Below, piece after piece: positions 26,078 to 34,966 of a stretch of 64,000 nt of DNA (position 1 is its first letter; each line of letters starts with the position of its first letter). The DNA is taken from contig NZ_CP095074.1 in the NCBI RefSeq assembly GCF_022919835.1, positions 2,876,001-2,940,000 on the forward strand. Direction: 5' to 3'. A program made the translations under genes and the position numbers. This DNA is from Halobacillus shinanisalinarum (GTDB lineage: Bacteria; Bacillota; Bacilli; Bacillales; Halobacillaceae). The notes under the pieces are model-generated. The model saw nothing but the letters and a program-made list of their open reading frames with translations. It did no database searches and was not told the origin of the DNA.

Positions 26078-27118
26078 CTGTCGAAACGATTATTGCTGGT
26101 GGGAGCGGGCCATGCTCATATTGATGTAATTCGTTCCATGAAGGAGCAGCCTATCGATGATGTTGAGGTATGCTTAATTTCGCCTTCTGAATACTTCTAT
26201 TATTCGGGGATGTTCTCAGGCTATACGGAAGGAGTCTATTCTCTTGAAGAGATACGGCTTGATTTAAAGAAATTGACTCAAGATGCGGGCATCCATTTTA
26301 TTAGGAAGAGAGCTTCACGTGTATATCCGAACTTCAAAAAACTTTTCTGCCGGGGCGGCGCTGTATACCCATTTGATATGATTAGTTTTGACATTGGTTC
26401 CAAACATCTCCCAGATCATTTTGGACATACAGTTGCGCGCTCAATTAAGCCTCATGAACAGTTTGTCGAACAGGTGAATGAATTAAGGAAAACGAGTCAC
26501 CCTCTTATTGTAGGTGGTGGGGCAGGAGGCTGTGAATTGGCACTTTCGCTGCAAGCCTATAAAGCCAGGGAGCAAATAGATGGGCAGGTTCGCTTGGTCA
26601 GCTCATCAAACATCCTCGGTTCTCAGCCAAAAAGAATGTCTAAAAAGCTAAAGTCTATTATGCAGGAAAAAAGAGTTCAATTATGGGAGCGGGAAAGAGT
26701 AGAAGAAGTGTATGAAGATTATATTGTGACAAGTGCAAACAATAAAATTAGACATACCGGCGTACTTTGGCTTGGCGGGCCGCTTGCAGATCCCCTGTTT
26801 GAAACGTCAGGAATTAAAGTGGACGAAAAAGGGTTTCCACTAGTGAAAGCAACATTGCAGTTTGACAATTATGAGTTTATGTTTGGAGTGGGGGACTGTG
26901 TCTCATTAAAGACTAACCCGTATTTAGACAAGAGCGGAGTACACGCTGTCAAACAGGCTCCTATTCTTTATGAAAATTTGCGCCGCTTTGCTGCTGCGGA
27001 GGAACTTATAACGTATCAGCCCAGAAGCTTGTTCTTTATCTATTATCAACAGGGATGGAGAAGGCTTTACTACTATATGGCCCTGTGGCCGTTCATAGTA
27101 AGAGCACATGGCAGCTGA
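26078..27118 (+). CDS. FAD-dependent pyridine nucleotide oxidoreductase (SelD-fusion type)
   Basis: An NDH-2-like flavoprotein of about 346 residues. VGAGHAHIDVIR near the N-terminus is the FAD site with the His pair typical of the oxidoreductase domain found fused to SelD in other bacteria. YFYYSGMFSGYTEGVYS, IVGGGAGGCELALSL (the second nucleotide site) and FGVGDCVSL follow. No SelD domain is present. The only start with a good ribosome binding site (AAGGGGG, 26063-26069) is CTG at 26078; a TTG at 26093 would cut into the first beta strand. It converges on the TVP38/ABC operon. Confidence 0.75.
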   Translation: MSKRLLLVGAGHAHIDVIRSMKEQPIDDVEVCLISPSEYFYYSGMFSGYTEGVYSLEEIRLDLKKLTQDAGIHFIRKRASRVYPNFKKLFCRGGAVYPFDMISFDIGSKHLPDHFGHTVARSIKPHEQFVEQVNELRKTSHPLIVGGGAGGCELALSLQAYKAREQIDGQVRLVSSSNILGSQPKRMSKKLKSIMQEKRVQLWERERVEEVYEDYIVTSANNKIRHTGVLWLGGPLADPLFETSGIKVDEKGFPLVKATLQFDNYEFMFGVGDCVSLKTNPYLDKSGVHAVKQAPILYENLRRFAAAEELITYQPRSLFFIYYQQGWRRLYYYMALWPFIVRAHGS

Positions 27119-27153
27119 AAAATAAGATTGATCGTGCATTTATGGATAAGTTT

Positions 27154-27197
27154 AGATAAAGCGTTTGTTCCTCCAACTTGGAACAAACGCTTTATCT
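27154..27197. terminator. Bidirectional terminator between convergent units
   Basis: An 18-base perfect stem: AGATAAAGCGTTTGTTCC at 27154-27171 pairs with its complement at 27180-27197 around an eight-base loop. Confidence 0.92.
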
Positions 27198-27840
27198 ATA
27201 AGTTAAGCCAATCCCGGACCTTTTTTCTAAATATAAATGTTATCAGAAGAAGGGCTGTAAAAACGCTGATGGCAATAAGAATGAGGCTGCGCTCACCACT
27301 CGCTAAACTTGTGCCAACAAGACTATAAGCAAATGTTCCTGGAAGCATCCCGATGATCGTAGCCGGCACAAAAGAACGTAGTTTCACACGGGCCATTCCA
27401 GCCAAATAACTTAAAATATCAAATCCAACGACAGGGATTAAACGAAGAATGAAAACATAAAGAAATCCTTTCTCATTCATTCGTTTGTAAATGGTCTGGG
27501 CCCACTTGGTTTCTTGGAATTTGATAACAGAAGCACCGAAGAAATGACCGATAAAGTATCCGGTGATCGATGCACCAGTTGCTCCGATGACAATATAGAG
27601 CATCCCAGGCCAAAGTCCATATGCGAAAGCTGCAGCCAACGATAAAATCGAGGTAGGGAGGGCGACGATCGGCCCTATCGTATATAATCCCATAAATAGC
27701 AGCGGTCCCCACAAACCGAAGGATAGAATATAATCGCGAATTTGCTCTGGTCTTATATCTAAGTACTGTCTAGCAAGCCATGCAATGACTACAAAGGCGA
27801 TAAGAAAAATAAGCCCCCGTAGGAGTTTCATTTTATTCAT
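27196..27840 (-). CDS. TVP38/TMEM64 family membrane protein (YdjX/YdjZ-like)
   Basis: A 214-residue polytopic membrane protein of the SNARE-associated/DedA superfamily. It has the re-entrant signature GATGASITGYFIGHFFG and the LRLIPVVGFDILSYLAGMARV block. It starts at 27840 in an ATGA overlap with the ABC ATPase gene and is the last gene of the operon. In E. coli, ydjX and ydjZ lie beside ynjABCD, so the linkage of this family with the YnjBCD-type importer seems to be conserved. The biochemical role is unknown. Confidence 0.85.
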   Translation of the reverse strand: MNKMKLLRGLIFLIAFVVIAWLARQYLDIRPEQIRDYILSFGLWGPLLFMGLYTIGPIVALPTSILSLAAAFAYGLWPGMLYIVIGATGASITGYFIGHFFGASVIKFQETKWAQTIYKRMNEKGFLYVFILRLIPVVGFDILSYLAGMARVKLRSFVPATIIGMLPGTFAYSLVGTSLASGERSLILIAISVFTALLLITFIFRKKVRDWLNL

Positions 27841-28805
27841 AAGGGATTCCCCATTCTTGTCGAAAAGGAGCAAATTCTTTCTAATGGAAGATAAATAGAA
27901 AAGGTGTCTCTATGTTCATTTACTGTGAGCGGTAATGTGATTTTTTCATTTATCTCCTCAATGAAAAGGTGTCCCAGTTTCTGACCTTGGGAGTAGGTAG
28001 TGTGGAGAAGTTGTGCCTTAAATGCCCTGTGCTGTTTAACTGGTTCCGTAAGCGTTAACGCACTTATAGGTGAATACTGTTCATTGTTTAAGACGAGATG
28101 CCCTTTTAAAAATCTGGCTACAAAAGGGTTGGCGGGCTTTTCATGAATCTCATCTGCTGCCGCAAATTGTTGAAAGATGCCTTCATGAAACAGTGCAATG
28201 CGATCTCCCATTAACATCGCTTCTTCCAGGTCGTGGGTCACAAAGACCGCTGTGATCTGATGAGTTTTAAGTAAATCTCTAACCCAATAGCGCAGTTCTT
28301 CTCTGAGTTGGGCGTCCAAGCTACTGAACGGCTCATCCAACAGTAAGACTTCAGGCTCCGTAGCAATCGCTCGAGCTAACGCCACACGTTGCTGTTGTCC
28401 CCCTGATAATTCAGCTGGGAAGTGGCCCCCATATTCGGATAAACTGATTGCCTGTAATAGTTTCTTCGCTTTGTCTCCTGCATTTTTTCCAGCTACTCTG
28501 ACACCATACGAAATGTTCTCCTCCACTGTCATGTGAGGAAAGAGTAAAGGTTGTTGAAAAACGAGCCCAATGTTTCTGGCATTTGCCTTACGATCTGTTA
28601 CATCCTTACCATTAAGCAAGACAGCTCCTGAAGTGACAGGCTCCAAACCAGCCAACATCCGAAGTAAAGTCGTTTTTCCACTTCCAGAAGGTCCAACAAT
28701 GCTAATCAGTTCCCCTTGTTCAAGTTGAAAATTTACATCCTTCACGATCTCGGTTTTACCGAATCGTTTGTGCAGCTGAGTGACATCAATTACATGGGTC
28801 ATCAT
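27837..28805 (-). CDS. ABC transporter ATP-binding protein (YnjD-like)
   Basis: The 322-residue ATPase subunit of an importer. Walker A is GPSGSGKTT (about 40-48), signature LSGGQQQRVALARAIA, Walker B VLLLDEPFSSLDAQ and the H-loop FVTHDLEEA; the last 90 residues form a TOBE-like regulatory domain (HRAFKAQLLHTTYSQGQ onward). It starts at 28805 in an ATGA overlap with the upstream permease gene, after GGAGG. It should energise the two permeases encoded upstream. Confidence 0.92.
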   Translation of the reverse strand: MMTHVIDVTQLHKRFGKTEIVKDVNFQLEQGELISIVGPSGSGKTTLLRMLAGLEPVTSGAVLLNGKDVTDRKANARNIGLVFQQPLLFPHMTVEENISYGVRVAGKNAGDKAKKLLQAISLSEYGGHFPAELSGGQQQRVALARAIATEPEVLLLDEPFSSLDAQLREELRYWVRDLLKTHQITAVFVTHDLEEAMLMGDRIALFHEGIFQQFAAADEIHEKPANPFVARFLKGHLVLNNEQYSPISALTLTEPVKQHRAFKAQLLHTTYSQGQKLGHLFIEEINEKITLPLTVNEHRDTFSIYLPLERICSFSTRMGNPL

Positions 28806-29602
28806 CCATTCCTCCAAGGCTTTCTTGTATAGGGCAATAGAAACAATAATAGTTCAACAACGATGTACATAAAGAAGGGGAGTAGTGCGAACCAAATAGA
28901 GAATGCCGCCATTAATGAGGCATCTGCTGTATTTAAGAAGGGGAAGAAGATCATTGGCAATGTAAGAATTCTTCCTCCACCTATAATAGCAGTCGACGCA
29001 TATTGACTTAAACTAATGACAATCGTTAAAAAGGTGACGCTTCGAATGGCTGGCTTAAGCAGCGGCAACTCAATCGTAAGCAGCTGTTTGAAAGAAGTTG
29101 CACCCAGGATAGACGCCTGCTCTAACATGCCGTGACCGAGCTGATTATAGGTATTGTGAAAAATTTTAATACTATAGGGAACTGTAGGAACTAGGTGGAT
29201 TAGAACAACCCCCATCCATGTATCAGCAAGGCCAATCCGGATCATAAATAAATGAAGTCCCATAGCTACAGCCAAAACAGGGACTAATATTGGCGCTAGG
29301 AATAAGGCTTCGAGAAAGGAACGTCCAGTAAAAGAATACAAGGCTAATCCCTTGCCGCTCAAAAGTCCGATCAATAGATTAAAAAGCAATACACAAACAC
29401 CGATCACTAGCGACCAAAGGGTGGCTTCGGCTATATTTGGGTCAGAAAATAATACCTGATAGCTCTGTAGATTGAATGTTAAGCCTTCCCCTGATTGATA
29501 GCGCCAAACCTCACTAAAACTTTGTAGAATTAGAAAGAGGACAGGCCCTATGAACAAAAAGAATAAGAGCAGATAAAACTTGAACTTCATAGATCTCATC
29601 AT
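28802..29602 (-). CDS. ABC transporter permease, second (YnjC C-half-like)
   Basis: A 266-residue inner-membrane permease with about six helices and the EAA loop seen as LEQASILGATSFKQLLTIELPLLKPAI. It belongs to the BPD_transp_1 fold. The start at 29602 lies in an ATGA overlap with the first permease gene, with GAGGGGG before it. An open frame extends 47 codons further upstream but covers the end of the preceding gene. With its partner it forms the membrane channel. Confidence 0.9.
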   Translation of the reverse strand: MMRSMKFKFYLLLFFLFIGPVLFLILQSFSEVWRYQSGEGLTFNLQSYQVLFSDPNIAEATLWSLVIGVCVLLFNLLIGLLSGKGLALYSFTGRSFLEALFLAPILVPVLAVAMGLHLFMIRIGLADTWMGVVLIHLVPTVPYSIKIFHNTYNQLGHGMLEQASILGATSFKQLLTIELPLLKPAIRSVTFLTIVISLSQYASTAIIGGGRILTLPMIFFPFLNTADASLMAAFSIWFALLPFFMYIVVELLLFLLPYTRKPWRNG

Positions 29603-30486
29603 AAACGCCCCCTCATGGCACGCATGCGCCGGCGGTTCATGTAAAAGTATCCAGCTAAAGTGAGTGTTAAAATGACTATGCTTACAAATACCATGGAAGC
29701 GAAGGCAAGTGGTCGCTCTTCCAAAATTCCTCCATAAAACCATTGGTAACTTAGCACAGAAATCATTTCCGGAAACGTTGTACCTAAAAGTGCTGGAACT
29801 TCATAGGCGGTTAGAGTAAAAGAAAATAAAATTAAAAAGGTTTCGATTAATACAGGCTGAATATGTGGCCATTCGACCGTCCTAAATTGCTCCCAGCTTC
29901 TCCCGCCAAGGGTTTTGACTAGATCATAGTAGCTTGTCGGGATCGATGAATAAATAGGCAGGAGCATCAAAATAACAAAAGGAATCTCTTTCCATACGTA
30001 CGTAATAATGATTCCGAGGCCATAAGGGTCACGCGTGAGAACTGGGAATTGCCCTGTCCCATCTATCCAACCAACAACAAGAAAAATTTGCGCAATCAAT
30101 CCCGTTTCTGCAAGGAGGAGAATGACTAAGTATCCCCAAACAAAATGAGGGAATAGCATAGGCAGCCATACAGATAAACGGGGGGTGGTTTTATCTAGAT
30201 AGGTGTGGAAGAGTCGCGTTATGATTAATCCGATAATGATCGCGATTACGGTTGCGACTAGTGACGTTCGTACACTAAAAGCGATGGATGAGAGAAACCG
30301 CTCCGATTGGAATAATTGTACATAATAGGTGAATGTGAGTCCTTGGTTCCCGTTAATGCTGCTTCTTACCGCTGCAAACATCCCGTATAAAGGCAAAATT
30401 AGAAAAACGAGTGCAGGAGCGAGCAGAAACCACAATTTACTCTTGGACGACTTCATTAAACCACTGTTCTTCCATCCACTCGACAT
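29599..30486 (-). CDS. ABC transporter permease, first (YnjC N-half-like)
   Basis: A permease of 295 residues (285 if the ATG at 30456 is used) with about six membrane helices and the EAA loop DLVKTLGGRSWEQFRTVEWPH. The start is uncertain: 30486 has AGAGG at good spacing, while 30456 gives the more typical N-terminus MKSSKSKLWFLLAPAL. Either way it overlaps the binding-protein gene by 20 to 50 bases. In E. coli the two YnjC halves are one fused protein; here they are separate. Confidence 0.88.
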   Translation of the reverse strand: MSSGWKNSGLMKSSKSKLWFLLAPALVFLILPLYGMFAAVRSSINGNQGLTFTYYVQLFQSERFLSSIAFSVRTSLVATVIAIIIGLIITRLFHTYLDKTTPRLSVWLPMLFPHFVWGYLVILLLAETGLIAQIFLVVGWIDGTGQFPVLTRDPYGLGIIITYVWKEIPFVILMLLPIYSSIPTSYYDLVKTLGGRSWEQFRTVEWPHIQPVLIETFLILFSFTLTAYEVPALLGTTFPEMISVLSYQWFYGGILEERPLAFASMVFVSIVILTLTLAGYFYMNRRRMRAMRGRL

Positions 30487-31675
30487 AAGCAGCCTCTGAT
30501 TCTGGCAGGAAACTCTCTTCTAGTTTTTGCTGGCTAATTACACTATCCCCTCGATCTACCGCCTTAAACTTCTTCCTCATTTCCTCAGACAGCTTTTCTA
30601 AACTGATCGGAGTGTTTTCACCCCAATAATTCGGCTTGTATTTGGCCAACTGTGCTTCTGGTGAGAGTAAGTAGTTAATCGTCGTAAGTGCACCTTTCAC
30701 ATTTGGACTGTTAAAAGGAATCGATAGAAAATGGGTGTTACCAATCGATCCGGGTTCCATAACGAACGATTTCGTTGTCTCAGGGAATACCCCTTGCTCA
30801 ATTAGTGATTCTGCTCGTGCTTCATTGTAACCCATCGTCATCCACACTTCCCCCTGACTGTATAGTTTATCGAGTTCCGTTAATGAGTTAGGATAATGTT
30901 CCCCAGAACGCCATAAGTCGGGTTCAATGTTATTTAAATATCCCCACATTTTATTGGCGGTTCCTGAAATCGCTTCTTCATCTAAGGGTTCATTATAAAT
31001 ATCAGAAGGCTGATCAGCTTTCGCATAAAGAACATGTCTTAAAAAGGCATTCCCTGTAAAGTCTGTTGCATTCGGATATGTAAACTTCCCAGGATGAGAC
31101 TTTATCCATTCCTGTAATTGTGCAAAAGAAGCTGGTGGTTCATCTATTTTGGACTCGTCATAGTGAAAAACAAACTGCACTTTCCCCCATGGAGCTTCCA
31201 TTCCCTCGACGGGCGTGCCGAAGTCAGTTGTAAGTGCAGGATCATCTGTTTGATAGTACTTATTAAAATTTGGAAGTTTATCAGTAAAAGATCCAGCTAG
31301 TAAATTATTTTTTTTGGCATTTTTAAAGTTTTCACCATTGATCCATATGATATCAATGGTCCCGTCCTGTTTGTTTGCTTTCTTTTCCGTCTGAAGCTTT
31401 TGCAAAATTTTCACCGTATCCATTGGCACCCGTTCAAGTGTAATGTTGTACTTTTCTTTTAAATGAGGGATGGCCCACTCATCAAGGTATTGGTTGATTC
31501 CTTCATCACCGCCCCACATATACAATCGAACGGTCGTCCCGTCAGCCGCTTCTTCAATTTCAGACCATGGTTGGCTAGTGATTTCATCAAAACTGTTTGA
31601 CGACTGCTCGTTAGTATTCCCACAGCCAATAAGCAGGAAAATGGAAACAAATAAAAGAAAGTAAAAACGTTTCAT
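30437..31675 (-). CDS. Extracellular solute-binding lipoprotein (YnjB-like)
   Basis: A 412-residue lipoprotein with signal peptide and lipobox LLIGC (lipidated C18). The mature part is a type 2 binding protein: RLYMWGGDEGINQYLDEWA, DIIWINGENFKNAKKNNLLAG and VFHYDESKIDEPPASFAQL resemble the YnjB family (COG4134), whose ligand is not established. It is the first gene of an operon binding protein - permease - permease - ATPase - TVP38 protein, all overlapping, so they are surely co-translated. No regulator is adjacent. Confidence 0.88.
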   Translation of the reverse strand: MKRFYFLLFVSIFLLIGCGNTNEQSSNSFDEITSQPWSEIEEAADGTTVRLYMWGGDEGINQYLDEWAIPHLKEKYNITLERVPMDTVKILQKLQTEKKANKQDGTIDIIWINGENFKNAKKNNLLAGSFTDKLPNFNKYYQTDDPALTTDFGTPVEGMEAPWGKVQFVFHYDESKIDEPPASFAQLQEWIKSHPGKFTYPNATDFTGNAFLRHVLYAKADQPSDIYNEPLDEEAISGTANKMWGYLNNIEPDLWRSGEHYPNSLTELDKLYSQGEVWMTMGYNEARAESLIEQGVFPETTKSFVMEPGSIGNTHFLSIPFNSPNVKGALTTINYLLSPEAQLAKYKPNYWGENTPISLEKLSEEMRKKFKAVDRGDSVISQQKLEESFLPESEAAYVEWMEEQWFNEVVQE

Positions 31676-31770
31676 ATTATACCCCCGTAACTATTCCTAG
31701 TTTACTATAACCTAAAATAAAACTCTATAATCTATCATACAAACAATTAGACCTGCTGGGAAATGTTAAA

Positions 31771-31834
31771 GTGCGTGTTCAAAAAGTTGCCAAATTCGCC
31801 GTTTATCATTTGGGGACTTTTTGAACAACCTCTT
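31771..31834 (-). repeat. MITE-like dispersed repeat, short inverted copy
   Basis: On the minus strand the order is GAGGTTGTTCAAAAAGTCC, CAAATGATAAACGGCGAATT, then TGGCAACTTTTTGAACACGC: both ends of the family joined with the interior removed. At about 64 bases it is the shortest copy and gives the clearest view of the inverted GTTCAAAAAGT/ACTTTTTGAAC ends. Confidence 0.85.
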
Positions 31835-31899
31835 AAAGAAGCATAACGCAAGAAGAATTAGGGAATCTTGTAGGAATAGAATGGAAGGGGGGATATAAC

Positions 31900-32490
31900 A
31901 TGCTTGACCAGCAATTTTCTAAGCCAAGGGGATGGATAGGGAAGGGTGTTGGCCTTTTCATGGCCAAAGAAAACGAAGAGCTTAATAGGTGGACACAATC
32001 TTTCTTATCGATTGATGAACAGGAGAGTGTGTTAGAAATCGGTTTTGGACCGGGCACCGCCTTAGCGGGAATCGCTAAAAAACACCCGACCGTAAACCTC
32101 TATGGAATTGATGCTTCTGAGGCTATGCTGACCATGGCATTGAAGCGACTAAATAAAGTTCGCGGTCTCCAACAAATCTGCTTAATTCATGGAGAGGCAA
32201 GCATGATTCAGAATGTGCAAAAAAGGTTTGATAAGGTTTATTCCATTAATAATATAACCTATTGGAATAACCCTGTATACACACTAAGGCATATTCGCTC
32301 ACAAATGAATACTAGTGGGAAAATCGCTCTTACGCTTTGTCCGCATGAGGATGGAGCTACTGACTCAACGACAGAAGTGCTTGGAGGTCAGCTGAAGTCC
32401 ATCCTCCATGGTGCAGGCTTCAGTCAAATTGAAATTTTCATTAAGCCAACAAAGCCCAATAATACGGTGTGCGCAGTAGCAATAAATTAA
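31900..32490 (+). CDS. Class I SAM-dependent methyltransferase
   Basis: A 196-residue methyltransferase with VLEIGFGPGTALAGIA (about 44-59) as the SAM motif and YGIDASEAML as motif II. The N-terminal FSKPRGWIGKGVGLFMAKEN is typical of a small family in Bacillus. The substrate is unknown. Its stop codon overlaps the stop of the convergent oxidase gene by three bases, a tail-to-tail contact with no room for a separate terminator. Confidence 0.85.
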   Translation: MLDQQFSKPRGWIGKGVGLFMAKENEELNRWTQSFLSIDEQESVLEIGFGPGTALAGIAKKHPTVNLYGIDASEAMLTMALKRLNKVRGLQQICLIHGEASMIQNVQKRFDKVYSINNITYWNNPVYTLRHIRSQMNTSGKIALTLCPHEDGATDSTTEVLGGQLKSILHGAGFSQIEIFIKPTKPNNTVCAVAIN

Positions 32491-33116
32491 TAAAGCCGCG
32501 CGTGATAGCTTTCATTCAAAGAAGCTTGAACTCTTTCCTCATCATGTACGTCTAGTTTGGCGTGATCGGCCATCATTTTTGCAGGAGAAGGGAGTGAGGT
32601 TGTGTCGATCCACTCTTCCGAACGCCAGAGCTTGGATCGTTTAAAGGCCTTGGCACAATGGATGAAGCATTCATTAACATGCACAACAATGCCAACCTTT
32701 GGAACGTGTCCTTGAGCCTCCAATTTACGTAGCAGGTCTCCATCCTTAATAATGGTCGCTTCTCCGTTGATCCGCAACGTTTCTTCTATGCCTGGAATGA
32801 GAAAAAGCAGACCGATATGTGGGTTTTCCAATATGTTTCTCATCGAATCTGCCCGTTTGTTCCCCAGTCTTTCAGGGAGGAGTAAATGTTTATCATCAAG
32901 AACATATGTGAATCCAGGAGCATCGCCTCTTGGTGAACTGTCACACTCTCCTTTAGTGTTAGACGTACTGACGATGGCAAAAGGGGAGTGGGCTAAAAAT
33001 TGCTTGGATAAAGCGTCGATGTACTTAATGACTTTATTGTCGGCTATTTTACCAGGAGTTCCTTGTAAAGAGTGGAGTTCTTCAACGGTGCGAACAGGAC
33101 TATGATATGGTTTCAT
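32487..33116 (-). CDS. Pyridoxamine 5'-phosphate oxidase family (MSMEG_1061-like)
   Basis: A 209-residue FMN-binding split-barrel protein. STSNTKGECDSSPRGDAPGF and LLLPERLGNKRADSMRNIL match the MSMEG_1061-type FMN-dependent PPOX subfamily rather than true PdxH. It probably reduces or oxidises a small molecule, using FMN or F420. ATG at 33116 behind AGGAGGAAAAC on the minus strand, divergent from the DUF2164 gene. Confidence 0.85.
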   Translation of the reverse strand: MKPYHSPVRTVEELHSLQGTPGKIADNKVIKYIDALSKQFLAHSPFAIVSTSNTKGECDSSPRGDAPGFTYVLDDKHLLLPERLGNKRADSMRNILENPHIGLLFLIPGIEETLRINGEATIIKDGDLLRKLEAQGHVPKVGIVVHVNECFIHCAKAFKRSKLWRSEEWIDTTSLPSPAKMMADHAKLDVHDEERVQASLNESYHARLY

Positions 33117-33187
33117 CGTGTTTTCCTCCTAAAGGGCTAGAATGTGGTAGGCTAATATATAAACGAATGACAGAGGGGAATTGTTTT

Positions 33188-33451
33188 ATGATTAAATCAC
33201 TAAAAAAAGAGCAAAAGGAATACCTCAAAGCTAGAATTAGAGAGTATTTTGAACTTGAGCAAGGTGAAGAAATGGGAGATTTAGCTGCTGATCAATTCCT
33301 GCACTTCATGATACAAGAAATGGGGCCTTTTTTGTATAATGAGGGGATAAATGATGCAAGACAAATGGTGGAGCAGAAGGTAATGAATCTTGACGAAGAT
33401 TTACTTTCGCTTGAACGGCCAGCTGGGCGGCCCACCGATCTTAAGGGATAG
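33188..33451 (+). CDS. DUF2164 family protein
   Basis: A small acidic cytosolic protein of 87 residues. IREYFELEQGEEMGDLAADQFLHF, read in two parts around residues 15-38, and EGINDARQMVEQK are characteristic of DUF2164, a family without known function. The start at 33188 follows GAGGGGA; the upstream frame back to 33107 overlaps the divergent gene's leader. Confidence 0.82.
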   Translation: MIKSLKKEQKEYLKARIREYFELEQGEEMGDLAADQFLHFMIQEMGPFLYNEGINDARQMVEQKVMNLDEDLLSLERPAGRPTDLKG

Positions 33452-33531
33452 TAAGGGGGTGTAAAGGTGAAAAAGGGGTTAGCTAATTAATAACTCTCCC
33501 CATTGTTTTAAGTGGCTATCCTGCGTTTCAG

Positions 33532-34413
33532 CTAAAGACTGGATATTGTTTTCCTTTTTTGATAGGTAGACAACATAACTCCTCCTACTATAAATAAGGA
33601 TCCAATTATTTCTATACCTGTGATGGGCTTGTATAATAATAGTAACCCCATAATCATAGCAACAAAAGGCTCTAAATTAGATAATATCGAAGCCTTTGAT
33701 GCATCAACGTGCCTAATGTTGTTATTCCAAATTAATGTAGCTATTCCATGTACAACAACGGCAGTCCCAGCCAGAAAGGCCCAATCAGCAAGGTCGGAGC
33801 TTATTCGTAACGGTGTGTCTAGTGTAAAGGCAAATGGAAGAGACACAATGAACCCCACGATATTCGAATACAAGGTAATTGTGAGAGGATCTACCCTTTT
33901 TGAGAGCCCTCTCGTCATAATAATCATAATGGCGAATGTGATCATCGTGACAATAATCCATAGAAGCCCCTTTTCAACATGCAAAGAGGATAAATTGCCT
34001 TTTGTTACAACAAAATAAATACCGATGATGGCAACTATAGACCCTATCAACATACGAACTGTAAACTTTTCTTTTAGAAATATGGCTGCTAGAAAGCCAG
34101 TTAAGATAGGGGTCGTCGCTAAAATTAATGCGGATGTGGTTGGATCAGCTGTTTGTAATCCTTCAAAAAAAGACCATTGATTGATAAAGACTCCAATAAC
34201 CCCGAGGAAGAAAATCGTAAGTGCATCTGCTTTATTCACACGTTTCAAACGCCTTTTGTAAAAGGATATCCCAATTAATAGCAGTACAATAAACAAAAGC
34301 CGCAGCATTGTTAACAATGCAGGAGAGAAATCCTGAACTAAAATCTTACCAAAAACAAAGTTACTTCCCCATACAATCACACAAAAAGTTAGCCAACTAT
34401 AAGCTTTTAACAT
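33532..34413 (-). CDS. EamA/DMT family transporter
   Basis: A 293-residue integral membrane protein with ten predicted helices arranged as two EamA repeats (about 5-135 and 150-285). WGSNFVFGKILVQDFSPALL and NLEPFVAMIMGLLLLYKP are the usual repeat landmarks. It probably exports a metabolite or amino acid; the substrate is unknown. AAGGAG precedes the ATG on the minus strand. A second EamA gene is at 55656. Confidence 0.88.
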   Translation of the reverse strand: MLKAYSWLTFCVIVWGSNFVFGKILVQDFSPALLTMLRLLFIVLLLIGISFYKRRLKRVNKADALTIFFLGVIGVFINQWSFFEGLQTADPTTSALILATTPILTGFLAAIFLKEKFTVRMLIGSIVAIIGIYFVVTKGNLSSLHVEKGLLWIIVTMITFAIMIIMTRGLSKRVDPLTITLYSNIVGFIVSLPFAFTLDTPLRISSDLADWAFLAGTAVVVHGIATLIWNNNIRHVDASKASILSNLEPFVAMIMGLLLLYKPITGIEIIGSLFIVGGVMLSTYQKRKTISSL

Positions 34414-34966
34414 ACTGATCTCCTTTTCTATATCAAAACACCAACTATTTTATTTTAAACTTAGCCGATTGTTCCGTACAACATTTTATTGTTTAGTTGT
34501 GTCAAGTCCACTAAACGTCCTGTTTCGAACCGTAAATTTCCAATTTGTATGGTGGATTTCGTTATCTTGCTTTTACATTCGGAAGGCAACCGCGTACATG
34601 GTCAACTATTTAGGGTATGCTATTCGTAGAGGTTGTCACATGAAATCGACTTAAAAACCATAAGTAACCATTGATTATTGGAAAGCACCAATGATCCCTC
34701 CTAGTCAAACGAGAGGAGTGGCTTAGCCATGAACCATACGAAAAGTGACAATATTTACTGGTCGCGTTTGAATATGGAAAAATTAAAATTTTTCTATAGC
34801 GGCAACGTCAAAAGGCATTAACCGGCTACCGGAGCGGCTTGGAATTGAAGAAATATCTATTGTGGGCTAGAGAAGGAGAAAAGCATTGATGACGGAATGG
34901 TTCACCAACGAATCAAGTAAAGAGACAAAGGTGTAGGCACCTTTGTCTCTTTTAGAGTTAGTACTT
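34414..34966. other. Intergenic region with possible small ORF
   Basis: About 550 bases without a recognised gene. A 30-codon frame at 34729-34821 (ATG preceded by GAGAGGAGTGG; product begins MNHTKSDNIYW) has a usable ribosome binding site but no known relatives. An open frame at 34469-34654 has none. The region ends in the terminator at 34919-34955. It borders the frameshifted cfa gene and looks like part of an eroding zone that reaches 37174. Confidence 0.4.
34919..34955. terminator. Strong hairpin terminator
   Basis: AAGAGACAAAGGTG pairs with CACCTTTGTCTCTT around a tiny loop, with TTTT on the plus side; it can also end the cfa gene on the minus strand. Confidence 0.85.

Noticed and set aside
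32487..32490. Tail-to-tail overlap of two stop codons as a regulatory device
   Set aside because: Such overlaps are common between convergent genes in compact genomes and nothing else points to regulation.
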